From Fibrella forsythiae (lineage in GTDB: Bacteria > Bacteroidota > Bacteroidia > Cytophagales > Spirosomataceae): a stretch of DNA of 64,000 nucleotides. The stretch is from the NCBI RefSeq assembly GCF_017353175.1, contig NZ_JAFMYW010000004.1, positions 496,001 to 560,000 of the forward strand, written 5' to 3'. Position numbers and translations under genes: made by a program. The notes beneath the pieces were generated by a model. It had not been told where the DNA came from, ran no database searches, and saw only the letters and a program-made list of their open reading frames with translations. Shown piece by piece: positions 39,801 to 47,060 of the stretch (position 1 is the first letter of the stretch; each line of letters starts with the position of its first letter).

Positions 39801-41542
39801 ACGGCTGTACCAACGCCACTACGCAGAACGTAACGGTCAACCCGCTGCCGTTCCTGTCGATCACGGGGCTGGCCACTGCCTATTGTCAGGATGCGGGCAC
39901 CGTTACGCTGACAGCTACACCAACAGGGGGCAGCTTCGCCATCGATGGCACCCCGGCGACTCAGTTCAACCCCGCTATATTGGCGGTGGGCAACCGCACT
40001 GTCGATTATCGTTATACCGATGCCAACGGCTGCTCAAACACGGCCACCCAGATCGTTCGGGTGAAAGCCACGCCGCCTACGCCTACCCTATTGACGCAGA
40101 GCGGAGGGGCTTATCCGGCCAGCCAGTCAGCCGTGACGGTGGATGTTAATTCGGGTAACGTTAACCTGGTGGTAGGCGGCTGTGCGGGCACTATCAGCTG
40201 GAGCGGCCCCAACAACAGTTCGGGAGCGGGTAGTACTATTATGGTGGCCACCAACCAGCCAGGTACGTTCACTTATCGGGCCAGCTGCCAGGTAGATGGC
40301 TGCACCAGCCCACTGGCTACGGCTGTGGTGACCGTGGGTGGTCGCCTGACGGTGTTGCACCGCGATGTAGATAACTACGCCGACAACAATGCCATTCAGC
40401 CGCTTATTGTGTTGCAAAACCAAGGGTTAGGTGCCCTACCCCTCTCGGGCTTGACGGTCCGTTACTACCTAACGGTGGAAGGCGCTTCGGCGTTGAGCAA
40501 TCTATCGGTCAATTACGCGCAGATAGGCAACCAGAATGTACGGCTGCGTTATGTGCCGCTCTCACCGGTACAGCAAGGAGCAGCGGGTTACGTCGAGTAT
40601 AGCTTTACGTCAGGAGCCGGCAGCCTGGCCCCGGGGGCAAGCTCAGGCGCTATCCAGACTTACTTTGCCAAAGGCGATTATTCGGGCCTCAACGAGCGGG
40701 ACGATTATTCATACGCCACGGTACGCGACCAGTTGGTGAGCAACCTGCGAATCACGGCCTACTACAACGGCGTACTGATCGCCGGCATAGAACCAGGTAC
40801 CACGACCCAGATTCGGGCGCTACGGGCCTTGACGGAAAGCAAGAATGGCCCTTCGGCCACGCAGATCAGCACGTATCTGGACGTGCGCAATGAAGGCAAC
40901 GTACCTGTGAATTACAGCGATATCAAAGCGCGCTACTACTTCACTTCAGACGGCAATGAGCGGCTACAGGTGGAGGTAGACGAGGGAAATGTGCAAACGC
41001 AATTGGTGGCGCTCAACCCAGCCGTAGGTGGGGCTAATTATTACCTCGAAATTCGCTACAACCAGGGTGGTCAACTGGCTCCAGGAGCCAGCACAGGCCG
41101 GGTGCGTTACCGCATCAGCAAACCCGATGGTGGCCGTTTCGATCAGACCAACGATTACTCGTATCAGGAGCAACCCGCCGAGTCGAGCTCGAATAGCAAG
41201 GTGGTGGTTTACGCCGGAGCTGATCGGCTGTGGGGCCGGGAGCCGGGAGCTGCGTTCCGTATGGCGGTAGCCGAGCCCAATACGGGGCTACAGGTAACGG
41301 TATTGGGTAACCCAGTGCGGGATGATGCCGTGTTGGTGCAAATTACAGGTGCCGGGGCTCAACCGCTACAGTTACAACTGATCAGCGCGCAGGGTAAACT
41401 GGTAGATCAGAAGCAGGTGCTCAGCCCACAACCTACCGAGCAGCAACAGCTCTCGCTTCAGGGTCAGGGTGCCGGTATCTTCCTCTTGCAGGTAAGCACA
41501 CCCACTGAGCGTCAGACCATTAAGGTGCTGAAAGCTGAGTAA
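36863..41542 (+). CDS. Giant T9SS-exported protein with beta-propeller-like N-domain, 75-residue repeats and CBM3-like domains
   Basis: 1559 residues. The signal peptide ends in SSAKAQ. Residues about 35-430 form a sialidase/BNR-like propeller region (recurrent Asp-rich blades such as NPVDGKVYGFW and FDMAIDGAGKAHLAIQ). An Ig-like domain is followed by seven tandem 75-residue repeats (about 545-1070) each with SITGLASAYC at the start and NGCTN at the end, so one disulfide per repeat is likely. Two CBM3-like cellulose-binding domains follow (about 1160-1310 and 1320-1470; DVDNYADNNAIQP and LDVRNEGNVPVNY). The last 80 residues end GAGIFLLQVSTPTERQTIKVLKAE in parts, a type A T9SS sorting domain. 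It likely binds cellulose or plant wall at the cell surface. Confidence 0.88.
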   Translation: MLNFTLSPNIHLFPASRWLGVRNAWVASLLLLAMVILPFSSAKAQISTFTTAQIETGTGCDWPFSSLAVNPVDGKVYGFWRKGSGLEAIYKLIRFDGTGWTTVSTFAPTGNSGSPINIPNFDNATDDVDIAIDALGRFHVTFRGSRGGGFDSVRGVWYGLSTNGTSWSFTEVQTFSDPSGFKGTNDPVIEVDANNRPHVAFITSDVNSPRTYGIRYYRYTGTEWVGETALSINGGVPANEVNNFDMAIDGAGKAHLAIQRETNNMGRNGGLVYMTNSSGSWSPLTVVAEGAQDQTQGNTLGIDTDANNKVYIVYSNYLDQIYISDNTSGSFSAPQQVNSNLSGDLIDGSFHINSNGSKSFGYYSRDLRVGFAYQPGGTGTWATALAYTAPAEARAGNFPSAILSNSGRVIILFDNLTTGNNACSAQNTRKLWYATATVQAPTTPAPSFTQAPASTAVCTGNTATFTVTTTGATNIQWQQDDNAGFSSPTTIASGNISPGSASGVTSTLSIAANASVNGQYFRAVATNSTGSTNSSGALLTVNALPTPSITGLASAYCKNAAAVTLTGSPSGGTFTVDGTTATSFNPAALATGSHAVVYRYTNGSGCTNTASQNVTVNPLPTVSITGLASAYCKDAAAVTLTGSPTGGSFTVDGTSATSFNPATLATGSHGVAYTFTNGNGCTNTATQNVTINDLPTVSITGLASAYCKSASAVTLAGSPTGGSFTIDGNSATSFNPSTLATGSHTVVYRYTNSNGCTNTATQSVTVNPLPVVAITGLASAYCKDAAAVTLTATPAGGSFYIDAATLATQFNPAALADGSHTVYYTYTDGNGCTNSTIQNVIVNPLPVVSITNLASAYCKDASAVTLTGSPVGGRFTIDGNPATSFNPANLTAGAHSVLYSYTNNNGCTNTTTQSVAVNALPVVSITGLASAYCRDAATVTLTGTPAGGSFTVDGTSATQFAPGTIALGSHTVRYVYTDGNGCTNATTQNVTVNPLPFLSITGLATAYCQDAGTVTLTATPTGGSFAIDGTPATQFNPAILAVGNRTVDYRYTDANGCSNTATQIVRVKATPPTPTLLTQSGGAYPASQSAVTVDVNSGNVNLVVGGCAGTISWSGPNNSSGAGSTIMVATNQPGTFTYRASCQVDGCTSPLATAVVTVGGRLTVLHRDVDNYADNNAIQPLIVLQNQGLGALPLSGLTVRYYLTVEGASALSNLSVNYAQIGNQNVRLRYVPLSPVQQGAAGYVEYSFTSGAGSLAPGASSGAIQTYFAKGDYSGLNERDDYSYATVRDQLVSNLRITAYYNGVLIAGIEPGTTTQIRALRALTESKNGPSATQISTYLDVRNEGNVPVNYSDIKARYYFTSDGNERLQVEVDEGNVQTQLVALNPAVGGANYYLEIRYNQGGQLAPGASTGRVRYRISKPDGGRFDQTNDYSYQEQPAESSSNSKVVVYAGADRLWGREPGAAFRMAVAEPNTGLQVTVLGNPVRDDAVLVQITGAGAQPLQLQLISAQGKLVDQKQVLSPQPTEQQQLSLQGQGAGIFLLQVSTPTERQTIKVLKAE
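38495..40072 (+). repeat. Seven tandem 225-bp repeats in the T9SS gene
   Basis: Copies start at 38495, 38720, and so on; six are exactly 75 codons and the fourth has 76. Copies share long DNA identities, especially around CTGGCCAGCGCTTACTG, so the array expanded recently or is being homogenised. Confidence 0.9.
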
Positions 41543-41565
41543 GTCTGGTTATTGACTTGTTTCAG

Positions 41566-41620
41566 GGCTTAAACAGTTGACCCCCGCTAATGTTGTTAGC
41601 GGGGGTCAACTGTTTAAGCC
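41566..41620 (+). terminator. Perfect 25-bp hairpin after the T9SS gene
   Basis: GGCTTAAACAGTTGACCCCC plus GCTAA (41566-41590) pairs fully with 41596-41620 around TGTTG. No T-run follows, so a Rho-independent role is uncertain; it may block a 3' exonuclease. Confidence 0.65.
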
Positions 41621-41788
41621 TGTGCAGGCAGGCTACTCGTCTGGATCAAGAATAAACTGACTTATAGCTCTTTACGTGATTTCACGGCCACTTTTCAGTA
41701 ATTATACGCTACTATCGATTGAGCGGAAGATGGACATTTGTTTTGGCCAATAATGGCGTAAACACACCACTTATCGATCTACTCAGCC

Positions 41789-42706
41789 ATGAAACCTGTA
41801 CTGATCTGCCTGTTTTTACTGTTTGCCCTGAGCTGCAAAAGAACGGATGCTTCGTTGAAAACGGTGAATGATGTCGTGTTAACAGCTAAGGCCTTGAATG
41901 TGCCCATCACAACATATGATGCGGGCGCTTACCCGATCCAGTCTGTTCTGGTAGGAAACGCCATTTATTTCGGCAACTGGTCGAACACGGCAAAGACTCA
42001 ATTTTTTGTTCGGTATGACCTTATATCTAATGCGTTTTCATCGGCGTTGGCTAAATCGTCAAACGTATGCGGATGTGGATATAGCAGCCATCTGGTCAGC
42101 GATGGGACTAATGTCTTTTACATAGCCAACGATGCCACGAAGTTCACCGCCTCATCAAATACCTGGTCTACCCTAACTTATCCAACCACCGCGAAAGACA
42201 ATGCTGGCGAAGCTGGCGTGGTCTACTACAATGGTAATTTATACTTCGTAGGTGGTCGCACACCCAGCACGCTGTTTAAATATTATTCCATCGGTCAGGA
42301 TAAATGGTTTACGGTGCCCAATTATCTGTATGCCACAACAAGCAGCGAAATGGCTGTTTATAAAGACCGAATTTATGTGCTGGGAGGCCAGGGGGCTAAG
42401 CAGAAAATGGCTTACTTTTCAACATCTGCCAATACCTGGACGATTGTAAAAGACATTCCCTTTGAGGTATCCAGCAATTATGGCAATGTTTTCTCGGCAG
42501 TTCTGGGCGATTACCTCTATCTGTTACAGGGACAGTCTGTGTATGTATACGATATCGCCAACGATGTCTGGGCGGTAAACCCCATTACATTTACCGATCT
42601 ACCCGCCTATGGTAATCTTTTTTCCAACGGGCAAAAGCTGTACGTAAGTGGCAAGAACACGGCGAACATCCCCGTCGTGACTGAATTGGTTATATCGACC
42701 AAATAA
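41789..42706 (+). CDS. Kelch-repeat lipoprotein
   Basis: 305 residues. The signal peptide ends in a lipobox FALSCKR, so the mature protein is lipid-anchored. Five or six kelch-like blades of about 50 residues follow, each with the run YNGNLYFVGG / YKDRIYVLGG and W-x-V/L at the end, building a beta-propeller. There is no catalytic motif. It looks richer in A and T than the neighbours. It is separated from the T9SS gene by a hairpin and stops right at the terminator of a tRNA gene on the opposite strand. Confidence 0.82.
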   Translation: MKPVLICLFLLFALSCKRTDASLKTVNDVVLTAKALNVPITTYDAGAYPIQSVLVGNAIYFGNWSNTAKTQFFVRYDLISNAFSSALAKSSNVCGCGYSSHLVSDGTNVFYIANDATKFTASSNTWSTLTYPTTAKDNAGEAGVVYYNGNLYFVGGRTPSTLFKYYSIGQDKWFTVPNYLYATTSSEMAVYKDRIYVLGGQGAKQKMAYFSTSANTWTIVKDIPFEVSSNYGNVFSAVLGDYLYLLQGQSVYVYDIANDVWAVNPITFTDLPAYGNLFSNGQKLYVSGKNTANIPVVTELVISTK

Positions 42707-42736
42707 AAAAGCCTGCAAACCGATGATTTGCAGGCT
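42707..42736 (-). terminator. Terminator of tRNA-Leu
   Basis: AGCCTGCAAA (42710-42719) pairs with TTTGCAGGCT (42727-42736). Read on the minus strand it is followed by TTTTTTATTT. It abuts the kelch gene stop codon and may serve both. Confidence 0.85.
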
Positions 42737-42738
42737 AG

Positions 42739-42822
42739 TGCCGAAGGCGAGACTCGAACTCGCATGTCCGTAAAGACACACGCCCCTGAAACGTGCGTGT
42801 CTACCAATTTCACCACTTCGGC
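42739..42822 (-). tRNA. tRNA-Leu (anticodon CAG)
   Basis: An 84-base class II tRNA. The acceptor arm GCCGAAG pairs with CTTCGGC, followed by discriminator A; CCA is not encoded. The anticodon arm CACGT/GCGTG frames TT-CAG-GG. A long variable arm (GTCTTTACGGAC) and the T-loop GTTCGAGTC complete it. It reads CUG codons. Confidence 0.95.
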
Positions 42823-42974
42823 AGGTACGCTTTCCCTTGTTGGGACTGCAAAGATAAGGGGCGATACACACGTTTTGCAAACGTTTATTGAAAAAAAGCG
42901 TGGGTCATTCAGCTTGTCGCGATTTTTTGTACAGCAGGGAGATGGTGTAGCAGGCGGCCACTGCGTGTCCGAGA

Positions 42975-43098
42975 GCGGGCAGGCACGACCGATTCGGCGA
43001 GGGCTCGCCCCTACACATCCTGACCCCGGCAGTGAATTTTCATCTGGATAGTTGATATGTAGGGGCGATCCCTCGCCGAATCGGTCGTGCCTGCCCGC
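42975..43098. repeat. Long inverted repeat with GGCGAGGG-type arms
   Basis: Arms 42975-43018 and 43057-43098 are nearly complementary for about 42 bp (GCGGGCAGGCACGACC...). They flank a 38-bp loop in the gap before the beta-CASP nuclease gene. Confidence 0.8.
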
Positions 43099-43194
43099 CA
43101 TGCGTCAGCAATACGCTCGCGTAAGCAAATCTGTCTAAATCCAACTCTTCTACCTACGATTGAAATCCACCTCAATCCGCGTATCCCTTTCGGT

Positions 43195-44604
43195 CTACAG
43201 CTCCACCTTCTCGTACATGTCGGGGATGGCAACGTTGGGGAAACCGGCGGCCAGTAGTTTTTCGCGCCAGACTTGCTGCGCGTCGTAGTCGCCGTGAACG
43301 AGGAACAGCGTTTTGACGGCGGCGGGGTTCTGGCAGCTTAAAAACTGGAGCATCTCCACCGAATCGCCGTGGGCCGAGAGCGAATCCATGATCTCGATCG
43401 TAGCGTTGACGTCGTAACGCTCACCGAAGATGTTTACCTGTTTGTCGCCGCGCTTCAGTATGCCGCCCAGGCTGTTGGGCGAGGCGTAGCCCACAAACAG
43501 GATCGTGGTGCTGGGGTCTTCGATGTTGTTCTTGATATGGTGTTTGATTCGTCCCGCCTCAGCCATGCCCGACGGCGCGATGATGATGCAGGGTCCCGGT
43601 CGACCATTGATGGCTTTCGACTGCTCCACATCGGAGATATAGTGCAGGTTCGGGAAGTCGAAGGCGTCGCCGTCTTTTTTGATGTAGGCCAGAATCTCGG
43701 GGTTGAAATCCTCTTCGTGGTGACGCATCACGGTAGTAGCGCTGACCGACATGGGCGAGTCGATATAAACGGGCAGGGTGGGTAGTTTGCCTTCGCTGGC
43801 CAGCTGGTCGAGGGCGTAGATCAGTTCCTGGGTACGGTCAACGGCGAAGGCGGGGATAAGGAGTTTACCTTTCTTCTGTACGCAGGTTTCTTCTACGATG
43901 CGCAGCAAATGCGCTTTCATGTCAGGCTCATTTTCGTGCACTTTATCGCCGTAGGTCGACTCGCAGAGGATATAATCGGCTTGGGGGAAGGTCTCGAACG
44001 TGCGCAGTATCTTATCGTCGGGACGGCCGATATCGCCGCTAAAAAACAGCTTTTTATCGACCTTCTTCCCATCGGCACCCGTTTCGCTCAGGGTCAGGCT
44101 AATGGCCGCGCTGCCCAGCAGGTGGCCGGTGTCGGTGTAGAGGAAACTGGCATTGGGGTTCAGGTACGTCCGTTTACCGTATTCAACAGCCTTCATCTGG
44201 CTCAGCGCCTGCTTCACGTCGTCTTCTTCATAGAGTACCTCCAACTCCGGTTCGTTCCGGTTGCGGCGGCGCTTGTTCACCCGCTCCAGGTCTTTCACCT
44301 GAATGCGCGCGCTGTCCATGAGCATGATCTGACACAGATCGAGCGTAGATGGGGTGCAAAGAATCGGCCCTGTGAACCCCTGACGAACCAGGCGAGGCAC
44401 CAGTCCCGTATGATCGATATGCGCGTGCGACAGGATAAGCACGTCGACGTCGGCGGGGTTGAAGCGGAAATCCTGGTTCAGTTCGTCGGTGTTGATGCCC
44501 TGGAACAGGCCGCAGTCGAGCAGGATACGAAAGCCATCGGCGGTGGTAATAAGGTGTTTACTGCCCGTCACGGTGCGGGCGGCACCCATAAACTGAATGG
44601 TCAT
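43195..44604 (-). CDS. MBL-fold beta-CASP RNA-processing nuclease
   Basis: 469 residues. The metallo-beta-lactamase core carries LSHAHIDHTG (motif II) with further ligands in TGHLLGSAAI and FSGDIGRPDD. The beta-CASP insertion follows with KGKLLIPAFAVDRTQ and IIAPSGMAEAGRIKHHI, and the terminal motif SAHGD. The family is related to CPSF73/Ysh1-type RNA endonucleases and is cytoplasmic. It is downstream of the WYL regulator on the same strand after a 180-bp gap holding an inverted repeat, so it may or may not be co-transcribed with it. Confidence 0.92.
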   Translation of the reverse strand: MTIQFMGAARTVTGSKHLITTADGFRILLDCGLFQGINTDELNQDFRFNPADVDVLILSHAHIDHTGLVPRLVRQGFTGPILCTPSTLDLCQIMLMDSARIQVKDLERVNKRRRNRNEPELEVLYEEDDVKQALSQMKAVEYGKRTYLNPNASFLYTDTGHLLGSAAISLTLSETGADGKKVDKKLFFSGDIGRPDDKILRTFETFPQADYILCESTYGDKVHENEPDMKAHLLRIVEETCVQKKGKLLIPAFAVDRTQELIYALDQLASEGKLPTLPVYIDSPMSVSATTVMRHHEEDFNPEILAYIKKDGDAFDFPNLHYISDVEQSKAINGRPGPCIIIAPSGMAEAGRIKHHIKNNIEDPSTTILFVGYASPNSLGGILKRGDKQVNIFGERYDVNATIEIMDSLSAHGDSVEMLQFLSCQNPAAVKTLFLVHGDYDAQQVWREKLLAAGFPNVAIPDMYEKVEL

Positions 44605-44657
44605 TGAAAAAGGGTTTAGGAACTTGGGGTAGTACTGTAATAACTGGCTGGTGAGGT

Positions 44658-44788
44658 TGATGTTTTTGGGCTGGCCTCGGCTTATCCCTAAATCCCCTGA
44701 AGGGGACTCTGCGCTGCTTATTAACGAATGGTGAGCCAGCGAAGCAAAGTCCCCTTCAGGGGATTTAGGGGTAAACCCAAAACATCAA
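44658..44788. repeat. Inverted repeat with CCCTAAATCCCCTGAAGGGG arms
   Basis: Arms 44658-44707 and 44748-44788 are complementary with small gaps, including TGATGTTTTTGGG / CCCAAAACATCA at the outer edge. The right arm overlaps the last codons of the WYL gene. Confidence 0.8.
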
Positions 44789-45804
44789 TACTGCGACAGT
44801 GTGGCTTTCAGGGAGGAAACCATAGCTTCGGCGAGGCTGGCGGGAGCGAGTACGCGCAGGTGTTCACCGTACGAGCGCAGGTGCATGAGCAGGTCGCGGT
44901 TGGGGGCAAGTCTGAGTTTCACCACACATTCGGTATCGGTATCGGAAATGACTTCCTGCGTCTGGTGGATTGGTTTTGCTTTTACGTAGCGGCCAAACAA
45001 CGGGCTGAACGATAGTCGGATCTCTTCGACCGGACCGCTGCTGTCGGTAATGCCGTAGATGTGCTCGAAGAGCTCGCTGACGTTGGTCAGGATTTCTTCA
45101 GGTACGTAGCAGGGCTCGTCGAGGATAGACAGGTCGCTCATACGGTCGAGGGCGAAGGTGCGTTCTTTCCGGGTACGTTCATCATAGCCAATTACGTACC
45201 AACTGTCCCACACTTCACGGAGCAGAATGGGGTGCAGGGTGCGCAACACGGGGACCACGCCGGGCTCTGCGGCTTCATGTTTGGTGTATCGAAACATGAT
45301 CTGCCGGTTCTGGTTCACCGCCCGAATCAGTACGGGTACGTACTGCCGGTTACCGCCCAGAATTTTCTCTTCCACATACACCACACGCCGACCAATACCT
45401 TCGGGGCCATCACCGGGTTTCACTTCGCGGATGATGTCGAGGCTTTGCCGCACTTTCTGCAACGCGCTGGTCAGCTCATCGGCTACCGATGCACCCTGCG
45501 TGGCGGCCAGCACCTCGCGGGCGTAGTCGAGCGCCTCCATATCATCGGGCGTGAGCATCAGCTTCAATAGCCTGAACTGCGGGTTGGTATAGTAATAGCC
45601 ATTGGCGCGCTTGTCGTAGGCGATAGGCGCGTCATGGTCTTCGCGCAGGCGCTGAATGTCTTTTTCCAACGACGAGATCGACCGGATACCGCAGGTTTCC
45701 TGACACAGTTCGAACAGGCGTTCCTTGGAGTACTGACGTGGATACCGGCTAATGACCTCGTCGATCAGGCGGTAACGTTGAAAAGCAGAGCGGGTGATGG
45801 GCAT
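44785..45804 (-). CDS. WYL-domain transcriptional regulator
   Basis: 339 residues. An N-terminal helix-turn-helix of the YafY/DeoR kind (about 10-70: KERLFELCQETCG, SISSLEKDIQRLR) is followed by a WYL domain (about 155-250) with the core LREVWDSWYVIGYDERTRKE and a C-terminal extension. WYL proteins sense ligands such as nucleic acids and often repress phage-defence genes. The divergent operon at 46047-48749 encodes two paralogous small proteins and a WGR-PARP ADP-ribosyltransferase, so regulation of that operon is likely by position. Downstream on its own strand is the beta-CASP nuclease. Confidence 0.9.
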   Translation of the reverse strand: MPITRSAFQRYRLIDEVISRYPRQYSKERLFELCQETCGIRSISSLEKDIQRLREDHDAPIAYDKRANGYYYTNPQFRLLKLMLTPDDMEALDYAREVLAATQGASVADELTSALQKVRQSLDIIREVKPGDGPEGIGRRVVYVEEKILGGNRQYVPVLIRAVNQNRQIMFRYTKHEAAEPGVVPVLRTLHPILLREVWDSWYVIGYDERTRKERTFALDRMSDLSILDEPCYVPEEILTNVSELFEHIYGITDSSGPVEEIRLSFSPLFGRYVKAKPIHQTQEVISDTDTECVVKLRLAPNRDLLMHLRSYGEHLRVLAPASLAEAMVSSLKATLSQY

Positions 45805-45818
45805 AGGGGGATGTTGGG

Positions 45819-45952
45819 GTTTACCCTCACCCCCAGCCCCTCTCCCACGCTGGGAGAGGGGAGCCGCTTTGGCGTAGCTAGCCGACGAATGGGCCGAGCA
45901 CCCCCCTCTCCTTGTGAAGGAGAGGGGCCGGGGGTGAGGTGAGTGGGGTAAA
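45819..45952. repeat. G/C-rich inverted repeat between WYL gene and PARP operon
   Basis: TACCCTCACCCCCAGCCCC on the left matches a complementary GGGGTGAGG and GGGGTA on the right, with an inner hairpin (CTCTCC / GGAGAG). It lies in the divergent promoter gap and may insulate the two units. Confidence 0.75.
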
Positions 45953-46046
45953 GCTCCCGAAAAAAAATTTCAGAAAAAAAGATCAACGTAAAAAGGTTAC
46001 GTCTTGCTAGTTAAATATTTGTAACGGACATACAGAAACGATAATC

Positions 46047-46478
46047 ATGAACCTTACGCAACGTCCGAGACCGAACGCAACTTACCCCGCCGCACTGGCC
46101 GATTCGCCAGTAGCCGCACCCAGACTGAGAGCCAGCCTGTCGGCCCGCCAGCTGTTTGATGTTGAACTGGGGCTCGTGCTCCTGAGCCAGCTCATGCCCA
46201 CAGCCTCGCCCGACCACCTGCCTGCCCTGCTCAACGACGACACGCTGGCACATAATGGCGGCTGGACAGCCAAACAGCGCCGCTGCCTGAACCGCGGCCG
46301 CGACCTGCTCCGGCCTTTTCAACAAAGCACACTCTGGAACGATCTGCTTGACCGATACAGCCGCCTGACTGACCAGATGCAGGCCTTCGACATCAGTAAC
46401 GACCGCAGCCACTTCAACCAGAAGTCGGTTGGTTTTTTCCGCAACCGCGTCTTTACCCTTCGCCAGCTGCTGGCCTAG
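46047..46478 (+). CDS. Small paralogous protein 1 of the PARP operon
   Basis: 143 residues, soluble. I recognise no named family. It is paralogous to the next gene: both contain VELGLVLLSQLMP / IELGLFLLTELLP, a mid-part ending in KQRRCLNRGRDLLRPFQ / KQHRLLSRGRTLLAPYQ and a following Trp-containing helix. It starts at the ATG at 46047, 242 bp from the divergent WYL start. The duplicated gene order suggests a subunit or immunity/adaptor pair for the ADP-ribosyltransferase; this is inference. Confidence 0.65.
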   Translation: MNLTQRPRPNATYPAALADSPVAAPRLRASLSARQLFDVELGLVLLSQLMPTASPDHLPALLNDDTLAHNGGWTAKQRRCLNRGRDLLRPFQQSTLWNDLLDRYSRLTDQMQAFDISNDRSHFNQKSVGFFRNRVFTLRQLLA

Positions 46479-46506
46479 GTCCCTTGCTCGAACAACAACA
46501 AAGAAG

Positions 46507-46989
46507 ATGAACATGACTGCTTTCACCCTAGCTTCCAACCCACTGCCTTCGCTGCCCATTCCGGGTACGCGTTTCAGCTGGCAGGAACCCCTGGCTACGC
46601 GCCTGAAGCATCAGTACAACCTGGCGGGCCAATCGGCTAATCGCCTTCTGAATATTGAATTAGGTCTTTTTCTACTCACGGAACTCCTACCCGACGCACC
46701 ACCCGAAGCCCTGCCCGATCTGTTGTCGGGTAACGGCCTGATCTACCTGCGTCGGCCTGTATGGTCGCCGAAGCAGCACCGTCTGCTGAGCCGTGGCCGC
46801 ACGTTGCTGGCTCCGTATCAGGATCGGGCTACGTGGTTCCAGGCGCTGGTCAAGTATGCGTCGTTACCCGCCCAGGCCCGTATGTATAGCCTGAGCCAGT
46901 ACGGCAGCATCTCGGAAAGTGAGAACGCCCAAACAGGCAGCTACACCCAACGCGAACGCCTGACCCTGTTCTGGCGGGCAATGATCTAG
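46507..46989 (+). CDS. Small paralogous protein 2 of the PARP operon
   Basis: 160 residues from the ATG at 46507 (a second Met follows two codons later). It aligns with the preceding protein over about 75 residues (see its entry), so the two arose by tandem duplication. It has a longer N-terminus (SLPIPGTRFSWQEPLATRLK) and a Ser/Gln-rich end. No signal peptide or membrane helix. It is 29 bp after the first paralogue and 71 bp before the PARP gene, with a compact inverted repeat in that second gap. Function unknown. Confidence 0.65.
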   Translation: MNMTAFTLASNPLPSLPIPGTRFSWQEPLATRLKHQYNLAGQSANRLLNIELGLFLLTELLPDAPPEALPDLLSGNGLIYLRRPVWSPKQHRLLSRGRTLLAPYQDRATWFQALVKYASLPAQARMYSLSQYGSISESENAQTGSYTQRERLTLFWRAMI

Positions 46990-46994
46990 AAAAG

Positions 46995-47046
46995 ACCCCA
47001 CCCCTAGCCCCTACCCTTGGTTAAGGGGAGGGGCTAGGGGTGGGGT
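46995..47046. repeat. Compact CCCCACCCCTAGCCCC inverted repeat
   Basis: ACCCCACCCCTAGCCCCT and its complement AGGGGCTAGGGGTGGGGT pair around a short loop between paralogue 2 and the PARP gene. Confidence 0.85.
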
Positions 47047-47060
47047 AAAACCCCTTCTTT

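Noticed and set aside
38495-40072. Regular repeats that could suggest a CRISPR array
   Set aside because: The unit is 225 bp, in frame, with no spacer/repeat alternation; it encodes protein repeats.
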